This document shows, piece by piece, positions 34,384 to 45,528 of a DNA stretch of 64,000 bases. The notes below the pieces were generated by a model. It ran no database searches, was not told the origin of the DNA, and saw only the letters and a program-made list of their open reading frames with translations. Position 1 is the first letter of the stretch, and the number at the start of each line of letters is the position of its first letter. Both the position numbers and the translations under genes were made by a program. The DNA is from Agriotes lineatus (lineage: Eukaryota; Arthropoda; Insecta; Coleoptera; Elateridae), in the NCBI GenBank assembly GCA_940337035.1, contig OW679195.1:177044015-177108014 (forward strand), given 5' to 3'.

Positions 34384-37300
34384 ATGATACATGAGGCAGT
34401 GAAATTAATTTAAATAAAGAAATATTTGAAGCAAATAAGCTTGGAAGAATGATATAATTAAATCTTGATTGGGGTTAAAAAAATTTAAACATTATTAATA
34501 AATTTAATTGAGACAATGAGAGAAGAGATTTTGGTATTGATTGAATGTTAATTTAATAGTTACCTAAAATTTTAATAAAATACAAGCCAAGGTAACAATT
34601 GACAAATGTGTTATAATAATAACGTGAATTGTTAAATTGTAAATAATGGATAATTTAAAATATGTAAGGGTGCAGTAAGAATAGTATCCAACCAGAACAA
34701 GTTTTTGTTTAAAAGTTAGTTACATAAAACAACTAAAAAAAAAACATGTACGTATTTTAGATATGATAATTTTGGAAGAATATAATCGAATCTCTGTCTT
34801 AATTTATGTAATTTTTGTACTTGCAAATTAATAAAAGGCTTAAAACAAATCTCCGAGGTGAAGGTCAAATGAAATATAAAAAATTGGAAAGAATATTGTG
34901 ATATTGTGTAATAACAAGAGCTACAGATACAAGTAATTGGAAATGGAATAAAGGACTTAATACTAGTTAATGGAATTTGGATTTATTCATACGTACAAGA
35001 CATAAGAAGAGGTATTTTACAATTTATAATTTGATTTGGATATTTGGTGTATGTTGCTTGAGACATTAGATTATCTGCAAATAAATGGAACAAAGTTAGA
35101 ATTGGAATTTATCAAAAGAAAGAAACCAGGATAAGAATCGTGTGGTGGAGACATCTAAAAGGGGCGACAGTTGGTACTTAGACATCTAGAAGGAGCAGTA
35201 ACATTTGGGAGTAACAGTGCTTTCCAGTAGGAGCCAGGACAGGATTTTGATGCCAGGGTAGTTAACGTGACTTAACAGAACCAGAGGGAGGTTGCAGGAG
35301 CTGGGATCGTACGACGGTGACATCCAGGGGGTGACAGGACTGGAATTGGATATTTAAGCAGTTGGTTTGACAGATCGAAGGAAATTGAAAGGATTTATGT
35401 ACCATTAAAAGGGTTGCTGTTAGTGAATGGTACATTGAGTGCTGCAGGCTATTGAAGATAGGGTCCAGTGGTGGTTGGTGTTTGCAGTAAAAGCGTAAGC
35501 AGCTATTAAGGTTTGTTAAGATAAGTTGACAAAGCATTTTAAATAACTGTCAATTTTAAAAGTGACAATATAAAGTTGAGTAAGTACTTACATAGGTAAT
35601 TTTGAATGATAGTAAATGTCAATGTAAGATACATTTGTCAGTTTACTTGGTTTGTTGAGATTTGGAAATCACTTTGACAGTAAAAGTCATTAACTGTAAT
35701 ATTGACATTCAATTAATAGATATAGATCTTGATTTGGCGAACCACCTGAGATAAGAGAATTTGATTTATTATTATTAAGAATTATTATTGAATTTAAAAG
35801 GGCAAGATTTAATAAAAAGTATAGCTTTATATAGCCACAATCACAATAATATATTGCAATGGTATTTAGCCCTCCACTCAGCTCTGGTGGCAGTGCAAGA
35901 AAATTAAGAATCAAGTCACAAAAGCACAGAGTTGAGGTAATGCATACAACTGAGAAATTTCACATAATTGGTCAAATCGTAATCACACTGGCAAAAATGG
36001 CCAATAACATTGAATGTATTTGAATGAGCAGACAAGTATTGAAACTCAATTTTCATGTATTGGAGTCAGTAATATAATTTAAGCACAATATAAAAGGTTT
36101 GGGCAAAGTAGAAGCCGAACCTAAATTTAATAAAACTGGCACAGAGAGTTCAAAATATGCACAGCTTAAAATGAAGCGTAGAAAGTAAAATAATTAGAAA
36201 ATGGACATTTCAAGAGCATTTTAAGATAAAGCTAAGGAAAAGGATGATCAGAGAAAAATGGGCAGTTAAGCGTAATAAAATGAAGTGAGTGGCGCTTTAA
36301 GATGAAAAATCAGAAATTTAAAGGACAATTAATTTAAGATTTATAATATTGTAAATAATATAGCATAAGGCCAATTTGAATTTATAAGTAGCATCATTGA
36401 ACTTAGTTCATTTCCTATTTTATAATATCAGATGGTGTTCTGTTGATAACGACCGATAGCAGCCAACAATTGAATAAATTTGAAAATGACAGATTGAGTT
36501 TTACTCCTACTTTAATTAAAGAATTTTAATATTTACCATTTTCTTACATTAAAATAAAGTGTACCATCAGATTCAGAAGTTCGTGGTGCATCTACACAAA
36601 TGAAGGTGGCAAAATCGCAAGCATAAAATTATTTTCTCTTCGGCTACCACTACCGACGAGAACGGGTCCCGATCGCAGTTCCCGCGGCAGTAGTTTACAG
36701 CTTTGTGGGGAGTCCTGAGCCTACAAGGGTGTTCCAGTAGCTCCGCCCAAGAGGTACCAGCACGCAACAGCAGTTTGAGCATCCCGGGGGCGAAGATTCC
36801 AGCGAGGCGCATCATAGAGGGCTTCTGAGACCAGATCCGAACCTGCAAATTTGAGGTTAGTGTATTTGAACCAATTTAATCGGCGTTAGAGGGTTGGAAC
36901 GAGTAAGCATACCTACAACCCGAGCGGCAGAACCAGATTCCCATTGAATTTCGTGTCCATGAGCAGTCAGATTTGCAGAAATTGTAATTTAAGATGCCAT
37001 TTGGAGGTTAGAATAAACAAATGCAGGATTAGCGTCCTTAAACAATCAAGGCGAGGCTTTCGACCTGAAAAACAAATGAGTATAGTGACGCCGATTGAAG
37101 GCGCAATTATTTAAAAACTTACCTGATAAATTTGTTCATTAAATTCCTTTGATAAATCATTTCACACGCGAACTGACAGCGTAGTTTGAATTATTTGGGC
37201 CAGAATATCTGACAGATTAGTAGCACCTACGCAGTGCGTTTCAAATATAAGTTCAAGTTCATATTTGCAGTGGCGTACTGTTCAACTTTTAAAATTGACA

Positions 37301-37489
37301 AATTAGGAACCCAAGACCCGAGATTTAAGTTTCATGTTTCAATTGAGCTAGCGTATTATTCATTATCAGAATGATGTATTATAAATAAAGGGCGAACTAC
37401 CGTAAATAACATTCTCAATTGGCGAACCCAAATTAATCATTCAACATTTGATTGCAACAAGATTCTAAAAATAATTGTGGGGTAAACTT
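34380..37489. other. 3 kb AT-rich stretch with a small GC-rich block
   Basis: Mostly very AT-rich without genes. The exception is about 36630-36850, where GC content rises sharply (CGAGAACGGGTCCCGATCGC and a following GAGGTACCAGC block). Its longest minus-strand frame (91 codons) has no recognisable domain. It could be an unrecognised exon, an LTR piece or a SINE-like element. Confidence 0.4.
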
Positions 37490-38196
37490 TATTTATTAAT
37501 TCATCATTAGTCTGTTTCTATGTTTTTTTTGTAAGTTCCCAGGTTTCAGATCCATACGTAGCTATACTTTCGATTACTACATTGTATATTGAGGATTTTG
37601 CTCTTTTGCTCTTTTGGTTAGCCTGTCGCTCCATACAATTGAGTTTAACATTCCTATGGCTCTTTTTCCTTGATTGATTTGTGTATGTCTTTACTGCTTG
37701 AGCCTTCTTTTGTTATCGTTACGCCTAAATACTTGAATTCGCAGGCACCAATTGTCTCATTTTCTAATTGTAAGCCTTTACTTTTCCCTTCAACTACTAA
37801 ATATTTAGTTTTTTCTACGTTCATTTTTAATCCCCACTTGTTGCATTCTTCTTTGAGTTTCCTATTCATATAGCCAGCGTCATGCTCGTCCTCTGCAACC
37901 ACTAACTGGTCATCCGCAAATAGCAATGTATATAGAACAGAATCTCCTATATTTACGCCCATCTGTCCGCATTTTCGTCTCCAGTTCTTCAAAGCTTCTG
38001 CTGTAGATATGTTAAACAACGTCGGTAATAAGCAGCAACCCTGTTTTAATACTTTATTTATGGAGATCTCCTTTGAGGCCTGTTTCCCAATTTTTACTAT
38101 ACTTTTGTTGTTTTTGTACAGGTTTTTAATTGTATCAATTAGTGGTATACTAATGTTTTTGGATTCTAACACTTCAAACATTTTTTTAATAGGTAC
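37490..38196 (-). pseudogene. APE-type LINE, 3' part (RT palm and C-terminal region)
   Basis: This continues the LINE interrupted by BEL element 2. From the insertion point the minus strand reads VPIKKMFEVLESKNI, then KQGCCLLPTLFNI (motif B), LLFADDQLVVAE (motif C with FADD intact), and EFKYLGVTITKEGSS. After a frameshift near 37650 it goes on as MLNSIVWSDRLTKR and a SIATYGSETWEL-like block, then decays. It is truncated near 37490 without a recognisable tail. Joined in order with 45458-48015 it gives EN plus RT of one element. The clade is uncertain. Confidence 0.8.
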
Positions 38197-38872
38197 TGAA
38201 CAGATTCGCCTGGAGGCTGTAGAAATCAGGCGTCCGTTACGTTATTTTGCTGGTTCCATCCCTTATGTTAAGCGCAAAACTGAGACAGCAGTTTCCGCTT
38301 TAAGACAGCTTAGTCATGCCACTTAACGGGATGATAATTCGTCACTGTGTGAGATGCAGCCTCACATCCCTTAATTATTTATAGGCTTGGACCCACAGCG
38401 ACGCAGTAAGTGAATCTAACAAGTAAATGCAGACTGGTTTATTACAAAAATAATTGTTCTATATATACAAACAAATTTGCTTAGATCATAGTAATATACA
38501 AAGTTCATTTCTAATAACAGGTGCAATGTATTATATTCAGTAGGTTAATTTACTAGTCTTGCAAAACAATACTCAGCGGTTTTGCTTCCGTGATATGATA
38601 TGGACTCCATGAACTCGAGCGTCTTTTATGCTGAGCTGCGATTGTAAGCATTTAAACCTTGTCACGGCCTTGCGTAATTGTGTACGCGAAGCCGTGTAAA
38701 AATGCTGAGCGGCGACTGCGAGGTGTTTAAACTTGACTGTTAGTAGGTCGCCGCGCTTGCATAATGCAATATTGCGTTTTTGGTGGCTTTTAACTTTTAG
38801 AATGTTTCGTAAAATTTAAATGAATAATTATAAATTTATATCTGGTTAATCTGTTAAAGACAAGATTAAACA
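38197..38872 (-). repeat. 3' LTR of BEL element 2
   Basis: 676 bp, identical to the 5' LTR except for one base that I can see. Confidence 0.95.
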
Positions 38873-38911
38873 TATTGCCAATTTTAAGCCACAAAAAAGC
38901 AAACCGATAAA

Positions 38912-41900
38912 TTATATTGTTTCTTCGAGATTGAGCGTTTTGAGAGGATATTCTTCTGCCTGGGGTTGTGCGGGTGGTGGCTTCCTTCGTGTTATTCGTT
39001 GCCGAATGTAGTAGATAGCTCCTAGTAGGGCAGCGGTTCCCAAAAGGCTGCCTGTGACCCCAATAGACAGGTGAGAATGATGTCGGATGGCTTTCCAGGT
39101 GAAGTTTTTTATATGCTCCTGGAAATCTAACTGCGATGCTTGTAGGTCTTCGAAGTGGTCTGACTGAGTTAGTACAGGTTCCTCTGCGATTTCTGAAAAT
39201 GAGTTTGTTGTGATTGGGTTGGTAATATTGATACTGATAGCCTTGGAGTATCCAGCCAGGATCTTGTATTTTCTGTTGTGCCTTGGGGTTAATGTATTCC
39301 TCGCAGTTTGGATGATGCAATCCGATGAAATTTGAATGACACCTGTAGTGTTGACGGTGACTTCTTCCCTGTTTCCACTACAAGTGATTGCTATGCGGGT
39401 TGGTTTACTGACTACAAATAGCCAGGTGTTTTCCATGTACAATTGTTTCCAAATAATGGACTGGATGCGATGTCTTCGTAGGAGACATTGACTGGTTTCT
39501 ACTCGGTGATATATATCGTCAATGATGCAGTTTGGGTTGTTTTCAATTCCTTTAACTACCGTTGGACTGCAAACATAGGTAGTGGGAGAAATTTGTAGCT
39601 CTTCTTTGAATTCTTCATCTGTTTCGTGGAAGTACATTTGTAGGTTGTAATCCACAGCGAAGATTCCTTTCGGCACATCGATCATCCAGTAGGATCCATT
39701 GCTGATTTGGAGAGGAATTGGTGTCACTTTAATTAAGGAGTATTCCGTTTTTTCCACTATGATGAAATACCCTTGGACGTTGATGTAGATGTCGTCATGC
39801 CCAATGTCAACCTTTAGAATTGGCGTTGGTAATATCTCCAAATTTGGTGAAAGTTTACTGGTTGCATTAGCGAGGATCTGTTTAATTTGAGCAGGTGTTA
39901 TTAGCTCGTACAGATTACCTTGCTGAAAGTGAACGTTTAAGATGTGAATATGGTAGTTGCACAGTTCACTAATTACATTTGTGGCGACTTGGTACACACT
40001 GATGATGTGAATATTTAGTCGGTTGGAGTCGGTTGCTTTATACCATTTGTCCATGTTGTTAATGGCCCGGATTCCTTGGTTTAATAGACAGACAAAAACA
40101 GCAATGTACCCTTTGTGCGAAGAATGCCCTCTTCCCTTGGATGTTCGGATCTGTATTGGGCCGGCGTAGTCCACTCCGGAATGGAAGAATGGAGGAGTTG
40201 AATTCACTCTGGTTGATGGAAGATTTCCCATCAGTTGCTGTGCTGCCTCTGCTTTGTATCGTAGACATCGGAAACACTTCTGGATGCTGGAGCTGACTGC
40301 TTTCTTCGCGTTGATGATCCAATATTTTCTTCGGATATATGAGAGAGTGAGTTGGGTGCCACCGTGCAGCGTGCGTAGATGCGCCTCTTGGATTATTAGT
40401 TTGGAAATATGACTGGAGTACGGGAGTATGATTGGGTGTTTTTCATTGAAGGACAAGGTGGAATTTTCTAATCTTCCTCCAACACGGATTATTCCATGCT
40501 GATCGATGAAGGGATTGAGGTTGGCAAGCTTGTTACTGGAACTCACATATTTGTTCTGCCGGAGTTGAGATCCTGTTGCCCTCAAAATAGGATCACTTCC
40601 TTGGATAACCTTAACGAGTAGGAGGATGGTGTCGTCCATTTCCTTCACTGATAGGCATCCTGATTGAGTGGGAATTCGCTTACACTTGTTGATGAATCTT
40701 CGGCAATGTGACATGACTCGTACCATTCTTGTTAGAGAAGAAAAACGATGAACGACTTCGTTCTCGTCTTGATGAATGGTAGTTTGATGCACAGTGTAAC
40801 TTCTTGCTTCTTCCTCGGTGGTTGCGGTGTCTGGTTGACACGGCCATGAACTCTTGTTAACTAGCCAGCTCGGTCCGTCCCACCATAGGAGATGATTCTT
40901 TAGTTTTTCTGGACTAGTGCCTCGGGAGATGACGTCTGCAGGATTCTCTTCGGATTTGACGTGGTTCCAATGTTGAGCCGGAATTAGATTGTTGATTTCG
41001 GCTACTCGATTCGCGACGAACGTCTTCCATCGTACCGGGTCTCCTTTTATCCATCCTAATGTAACCATGGAGTCGGTCCAGGCGAAGATAGACACCTTAG
41101 GAAGGTCTAATGCTGCAATTACCCTTTGAAGTAGATTGGAAAGGAGTACTGCTGCGCAGAGTTCCAGTCTTGGTAATGTCGTCTTGGCTCGGGCTGGTGC
41201 CACCTTGGATTTGGCTATTAATAAGGATACCTTGACTTGGCCAGATGATGTGGTGACTCTGGTATAAATCGCGGCCCCGAAAGCTCTTTCGGAGGCGTCA
41301 CAGAATCCATGCAGCTCTACTAGAGATTCCCTTTTGATAAACAACCACCTTGGTAAGGTAATTTCTTCCACTGCCTTGAGTTGAGACCTGAGCGTCTCCC
41401 ATTTGCCTTGGATATTTTCAGACACTGGGTCATCCCATTTGATATTTTCGAGCCATAGTTCTTGGATGAGTAGCTTGGCAGTGATGATGACGGGTGCTAA
41501 CCATCCCAATGGGTCGAAAATTTTGGCAACTTCGGATAGTATGGTGCGTTTGGTGGATTCCTGTTGCTTAATGTCTACCTTAAAACAGAAAACATCTTCA
41601 TATGGAGACCAGTGAATGCCCAAGGACTTTTTTACGCCGTCTTCACTTATTTCGAGGTATGTTTGTTCCTTTAACTCTTCTGGGAGTTCTTGAATGATGG
41701 CTGACTCATTACTGCACCATTTATGTAGAGTAAAGCCTTCACGCTTTAGTAAGGAAATGAGCTGACCTTGTTGTTGGATCGCTTCTTCCACAGTGTCGGC
41801 CCCAGAAAGCACGTCGTCCACGTAGAAATCTTTCTTCACTGCTTCTGAAGCTAATGGAAATGAGACCTTTTCGTCCTGTGCGAGTTGATGCAAGGTTCGA

Positions 41901-44686
41901 ATGGCAAGATAGGGAGCTGATGCGGTTCCATAAGTGACGGTGCACAGCTTATATTCCCTGATTGGCTGTGATTTGTCGAATCTCCATAGGACTCTTTGGT
42001 ACTCCTGGTCTTGGTTGTTCATTCTGATTTGTCGGTACATTTTTTCAATGTCTGCAGAAAAAACAATCCTGTGTGTCCTCCATCGAAGTAGAATGTCGAC
42101 CAGTTCTTGCTGAAGTTTAGGTCCAGCGTACATCATCTCATTTAAGGATTTTCCGTGAGAGGCCTTGCTAGAGGCATCGAAAACGACACGAAGCCTGGTT
42201 GATGAACTTGCTTCTCGGATGACGCCATGGTGGGGAATGTAATACTTGCCGTTATTCTCATCTTCCCTTACCACCTTTTCCATATGTCCTAAATCCAAGT
42301 ATTCTTGCATGAATTTCTTGTATTGGACTGCTAGATCTTGATCTTGTCCTAATTTCTTCTCCAGATGTATGAATCGTGCCAATGCTGAGGGTTTGGACCT
42401 TCCCATGTGTACTGGAGTTTGTTTGAATGGAATCCTTACTACGTATCTTCCATCTACGTCTCGCTGGACTGTGTCTGTGAATTTATTTTCACATACCTGA
42501 TCATCTGGGGAAAGTTTCCTTTGAGGAGAAGCCTCTTCAATGTTCCAGAATTTCTGCAACTGCTCATCCTCTTCAATTTTGGCAACCATGGTGTTGACCT
42601 TAAGGCTGGTGGGAGGTCGTCTTCCCATGGTTCCTGATAAGATCCATCCCAATTCGGTATTCTGTCCTAGGATGCCATCTTTGGATTTCTTGATTCCTTC
42701 GAGAATTATTTGGGAATATTCTTCAGCGCCTAGAAGTATATCTATGGGGCCAGGTCGGTTGAAGGTTGGATCGGCGATGAAGACATGTTTCCAGGCATCC
42801 ATTTTTATGTTCGGAATGGGTGATGAAAGCATGGTTTTTGTAAGTTTGGGAAGTACCAGTAAAGTAACAGGTAAGGAAAATTTACTTGGAAATCTTGGCG
42901 TAATCAAACCTGTGATTTTCCATTTTGCGACTTTTGTTTCGCTGTTCCCAATTCCGGAGATTTCTGCTCGAACCTTGGTCCTGGGTAACGCTAATAATTC
43001 GGCTGCGGCTTCGGTGATGAAGGAACCTTGAGACCCTGGATCTATCAAGACCCTCAAGAGATGAGTCATCCCGGATGCTGCCTTAACTTGAACCGTTGCT
43101 GTGGCCAGTAGCACTTGGCTCTTCTTTGCGCCTAGGTTGGCGGCAATGATTGTGGGTTTTGGCTTCTTCTCTGGAGCGTTGGAGGTCTGCATGGCTGCTG
43201 CGTGAGAAAACGTCTTCATCTTCGGAGCAGGTATCGGCTTTGATGGCGGCTGTGCCTTGTGAAGCAGAGTATGGTGTGGAAAGCGGCAGATTTTGCAGTT
43301 ATAATACGAACGACATTGTATATTAGAATCGTGTCGCAAACATCGAAAGCACAATCGGTAGGTTCTTACCACTTCTTGCTTTTCGTGGGTGGAGAGCCTC
43401 TGGAATTGACCACAGTTATCGATGTAATGGTCCCCATTGCACATCTTGCAGTTGAGATATCCGGCAGCGTAATTTTTCTGTGGCTTGTCCTGAGTTGGTT
43501 TTCGAGCTCCATCAATGGATTCCAAGGATTGGAACCGCATTTGTAAGAAGGCCATTAGAGTTTGGTGATCCTGAACTTCATTTGGGCACTGAAGCGATTG
43601 CTCATATAATTTGTTAGTTTCAGGATCCCATTTTCGAGTAATAACTCGGTTAATCCACGGACCCCAGCTGTCGGTGGAAATGCCCAAATTTTTGATTGCT
43701 TCCACACATTCTTTAGTGGAGTCATGCAATCTTTTCAACCCTTGGGCTGATTCCTTGGAGAGGACCGGCTGATCGAAGATGGTGTCTAGCAATTTGGTTA
43801 GAATAAGGCGATTATTTTGATACCTTTGTTGCAGCAAATTCCAAGCGGTGTTGTAGTTGGCTTGAGTCACTGCGAGATGCTGGATTAGTCGGCTGGGCTC
43901 TCCCTTGACATGCGTTTTTAAATACTGCATTTTGATGACATCATCCATGTTTTGGTTGTCATCTACTAATTTGGTGAATAGGTCCTTAAAAGTGGCCCAT
44001 TCCTCATAATTTCCCTCGTATATGGGGATTTTAACTTGAGGAAGCGAGATGGCTGATCCTTGCTCGTTCCTTGTTGGTGCTTGTAACAAATTAATTAAAT
44101 TTCGGTACCTGTCTTTCAACGTAGTAAATTCAGGACTGAAGTGCGTCTGGTTTGAATCCATCTCGTTAGACATGACTTCTTCGTCCATCTCGATCACCCG
44201 GTCCCATTCTTCCTTTAATTCCCTCTTTGTGATGGCGGGCCTTCCGAGTGCTTGTTCCAGTTCGGCGTCGTCCAAAGATTGCTTAAAATTCTGCATCCGA
44301 ATCTGCAGTTTTCGGATACGAACCTTTTGCTCGGGATTTACAACTGTTTCCTCTCGCCTCCTAGTTTCAGAGGGGTCGGGATTTTCAGTTGCCTTTAAAC
44401 AGCTCTGCAAATAACTTTTTGCTTCGCAGTAGATGGCTTTAATTTGTTCGTAATACCCTGTGGTAAAATAATTATGTGTAGGAATACTTAGCTGCACCAT
44501 TTTGGCGTGATTTTTGGTCACGGCGTTCCAAGTTTCGTCCAGCGTCTTGTTTCGGCTGGCGATGTAAGCTTCTGTTTTTCGGCTGGCAGGGTCCTTTTTG
44601 CTGTTGGAAAATACCTGCGTGATCTTCTGGCCGAGTTCTTCTTGGGCGACAGCTAGCTGATTGAATTCCTCCATATTGTTTGCCAT
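38912..44686 (-). CDS. Chimeric gag-pol-envelope-like polyprotein of BEL element 2
   Basis: One uninterrupted frame of 1924 codons starting at ATG 44686. Domains in order: coiled gag with DUF1759 (about 215-350); Cys/His clusters CKMCNGDHYIDNC, CFRCLRH and CKICRFPHH (about 410-475); protease with IDPGSQGSF (DPG in place of the usual DSG/DTG, about 545); RT with SADIEKMYRQ and FYVDDVLSGAD; RNase H with HGFCDASERAFG and AWTDSMVTLGW; integrase zinc region and only the first catalytic Asp (GVDYAGP). Right after YIAVFVCL the frame passes, near position 40080, into the middle of an insect retrovirus/baculovirus-F-like envelope protein. It ends with a membrane span (GSLLGTAALLGAIYYI) and a basic, proline-rich tail. 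Lost are the second D and E of integrase, DUF5641, and the signal peptide, cleavage site and fusion region of the envelope-like part. It should be unable to integrate by itself or to form an envelope. Confidence 0.9.
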   Translation of the reverse strand: MANNMEEFNQLAVAQEELGQKITQVFSNSKKDPASRKTEAYIASRNKTLDETWNAVTKNHAKMVQLSIPTHNYFTTGYYEQIKAIYCEAKSYLQSCLKATENPDPSETRRREETVVNPEQKVRIRKLQIRMQNFKQSLDDAELEQALGRPAITKRELKEEWDRVIEMDEEVMSNEMDSNQTHFSPEFTTLKDRYRNLINLLQAPTRNEQGSAISLPQVKIPIYEGNYEEWATFKDLFTKLVDDNQNMDDVIKMQYLKTHVKGEPSRLIQHLAVTQANYNTAWNLLQQRYQNNRLILTKLLDTIFDQPVLSKESAQGLKRLHDSTKECVEAIKNLGISTDSWGPWINRVITRKWDPETNKLYEQSLQCPNEVQDHQTLMAFLQMRFQSLESIDGARKPTQDKPQKNYAAGYLNCKMCNGDHYIDNCGQFQRLSTHEKQEVVRTYRLCFRCLRHDSNIQCRSYYNCKICRFPHHTLLHKAQPPSKPIPAPKMKTFSHAAAMQTSNAPEKKPKPTIIAANLGAKKSQVLLATATVQVKAASGMTHLLRVLIDPGSQGSFITEAAAELLALPRTKVRAEISGIGNSETKVAKWKITGLITPRFPSKFSLPVTLLVLPKLTKTMLSSPIPNIKMDAWKHVFIADPTFNRPGPIDILLGAEEYSQIILEGIKKSKDGILGQNTELGWILSGTMGRRPPTSLKVNTMVAKIEEDEQLQKFWNIEEASPQRKLSPDDQVCENKFTDTVQRDVDGRYVVRIPFKQTPVHMGRSKPSALARFIHLEKKLGQDQDLAVQYKKFMQEYLDLGHMEKVVREDENNGKYYIPHHGVIREASSSTRLRVVFDASSKASHGKSLNEMMYAGPKLQQELVDILLRWRTHRIVFSADIEKMYRQIRMNNQDQEYQRVLWRFDKSQPIREYKLCTVTYGTASAPYLAIRTLHQLAQDEKVSFPLASEAVKKDFYVDDVLSGADTVEEAIQQQGQLISLLKREGFTLHKWCSNESAIIQELPEELKEQTYLEISEDGVKKSLGIHWSPYEDVFCFKVDIKQQESTKRTILSEVAKIFDPLGWLAPVIITAKLLIQELWLENIKWDDPVSENIQGKWETLRSQLKAVEEITLPRWLFIKRESLVELHGFCDASERAFGAAIYTRVTTSSGQVKVSLLIAKSKVAPARAKTTLPRLELCAAVLLSNLLQRVIAALDLPKVSIFAWTDSMVTLGWIKGDPVRWKTFVANRVAEINNLIPAQHWNHVKSEENPADVISRGTSPEKLKNHLLWWDGPSWLVNKSSWPCQPDTATTEEEARSYTVHQTTIHQDENEVVHRFSSLTRMVRVMSHCRRFINKCKRIPTQSGCLSVKEMDDTILLLVKVIQGSDPILRATGSQLRQNKYVSSSNKLANLNPFIDQHGIIRVGGRLENSTLSFNEKHPIILPYSSHISKLIIQEAHLRTLHGGTQLTLSYIRRKYWIINAKKAVSSSIQKCFRCLRYKAEAAQQLMGNLPSTRVNSTPPFFHSGVDYAGPIQIRTSKGRGHSSHKGYIAVFVCLLNQGIRAINNMDKWYKATDSNRLNIHIISVYQVATNVISELCNYHIHILNVHFQQGNLYELITPAQIKQILANATSKLSPNLEILPTPILKVDIGHDDIYINVQGYFIIVEKTEYSLIKVTPIPLQISNGSYWMIDVPKGIFAVDYNLQMYFHETDEEFKEELQISPTTYVCSPTVVKGIENNPNCIIDDIYHRVETSQCLLRRHRIQSIIWKQLYMENTWLFVVSKPTRIAITCSGNREEVTVNTTGVIQISSDCIIQTARNTLTPRHNRKYKILAGYSKAISINITNPITTNSFSEIAEEPVLTQSDHFEDLQASQLDFQEHIKNFTWKAIRHHSHLSIGVTGSLLGTAALLGAIYYIRQRITRRKPPPAQPQAEEYPLKTLNLEETI

Positions 44687-44757
44687 TTTCGGGGAACCGG
44701 GTGGGTTGGTAGATGTTGTTTTCTTCTCGGGATGTATCTCTTCTTAGTGGTACACAT

Positions 44758-44776
44758 CATCCGGCTCGAAGGACCA
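44758..44776 (-). promoter_or_regulatory. Primer-binding site for tRNA-Tyr
   Basis: The coding strand reads TGGTCCTTCGAGCCGGAT immediately after the LTR. The 3' end of animal tRNA-Tyr is CCGGCTCGAAGGACCA, a perfect complement. This primes minus-strand DNA synthesis during reverse transcription. Confidence 0.75.
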
Positions 44777-45452
44777 TGAACAGATTCGCCTGGAGGCTGT
44801 AGAAATCAGGCGTCCGTTACGTTATTTTGCTGGTTCCATCCCTTATGTTAAGCGCAGAACTGAGACAGCAGTTTCCGCTTTAAGACAGCTTAGTCATGCC
44901 ACTTAACGGGATGATAATTCGTCACTGTGTGAGATGCAGCCTCACATCCCTTAATTATTTATAGGCTTGGACCCACAGCGACGCAGTAAGTGAATCTAAC
45001 AAGTAAATGCAGACTGGTTTATTACAAAAATAATTGTTCTATATATACAAACAAATTTGCTTAGATCATAGTAATATACAAAGTTCATTTCTAATAACAG
45101 GTGCAATGTATTATATTCAGTAGGTTAATTTACTAGTCTTGCAAAACAATACTCAGCGGTTTTGCTTCCGTGATATGATATGGACTCCATGAACTCGAGC
45201 GTCTTTTATGCTGAGCTGCGATTGTAAGCATTTAAACCTTGTCACGGCCTTGCGTAATTGTGTACGCGAAGCCGTGTAAAAATGCTGAGCGGCGACTGCG
45301 AGGTGTTTAAACTTGACTGTTAGTAGGTCGCCGCGCTTGCATAATGCAATATTGCGTTTTTGGTGGCTTTTAACTTTTAGAATGTTTCGTAAAATTTAAA
45401 TGAATAATTATAAATTTATATCTGGTTAATCTGTTAAAGACAAGATTAAACA
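44777..45452 (-). repeat. 5' LTR of BEL element 2
   Basis: 676 bp, TG...CA on the minus strand, adjacent on the inside to the tRNA-Tyr primer site and on the outside to ggtac. Confidence 0.95.
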
Positions 45453-45528
45453 GGTACACTGTCGTATGCCTTATGTAGGTCCACGAATACTAAATGCGTT
45501 TCGATACCACATGCTTGTTTTTTTCTAT

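Larger units (their letters stand above)
38197..45452 (-). mobile_element. BEL/Pao LTR retrotransposon, element 2 (young, internally deleted)
   Basis: Target duplication ggtac (38192-38196 and 45453-45457) lies in the middle of the LINE RT codons AYDSVP, so the insertion postdates the LINE. LTRs are 676 bp each (38197-38872 and 44777-45452), with TG/CA ends on the minus strand. I see a single difference between them (an A/G in the GTTAAGCGCA-AACTGAG stretch). The primer site TGGTCCTTCGAGCCGGAT abuts the 5' LTR and is complementary to the 3' end of tRNA-Tyr. One long frame fills most of the interior. Half of integrase, and the front of the envelope-like gene, are missing through an in-frame deletion. 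Confidence 0.95.

Noticed and set aside
42407..44414. Plus-strand frames of 70-160 codons across BEL element 2
   Set aside because: Antisense shadows of the long gag-pol frame.
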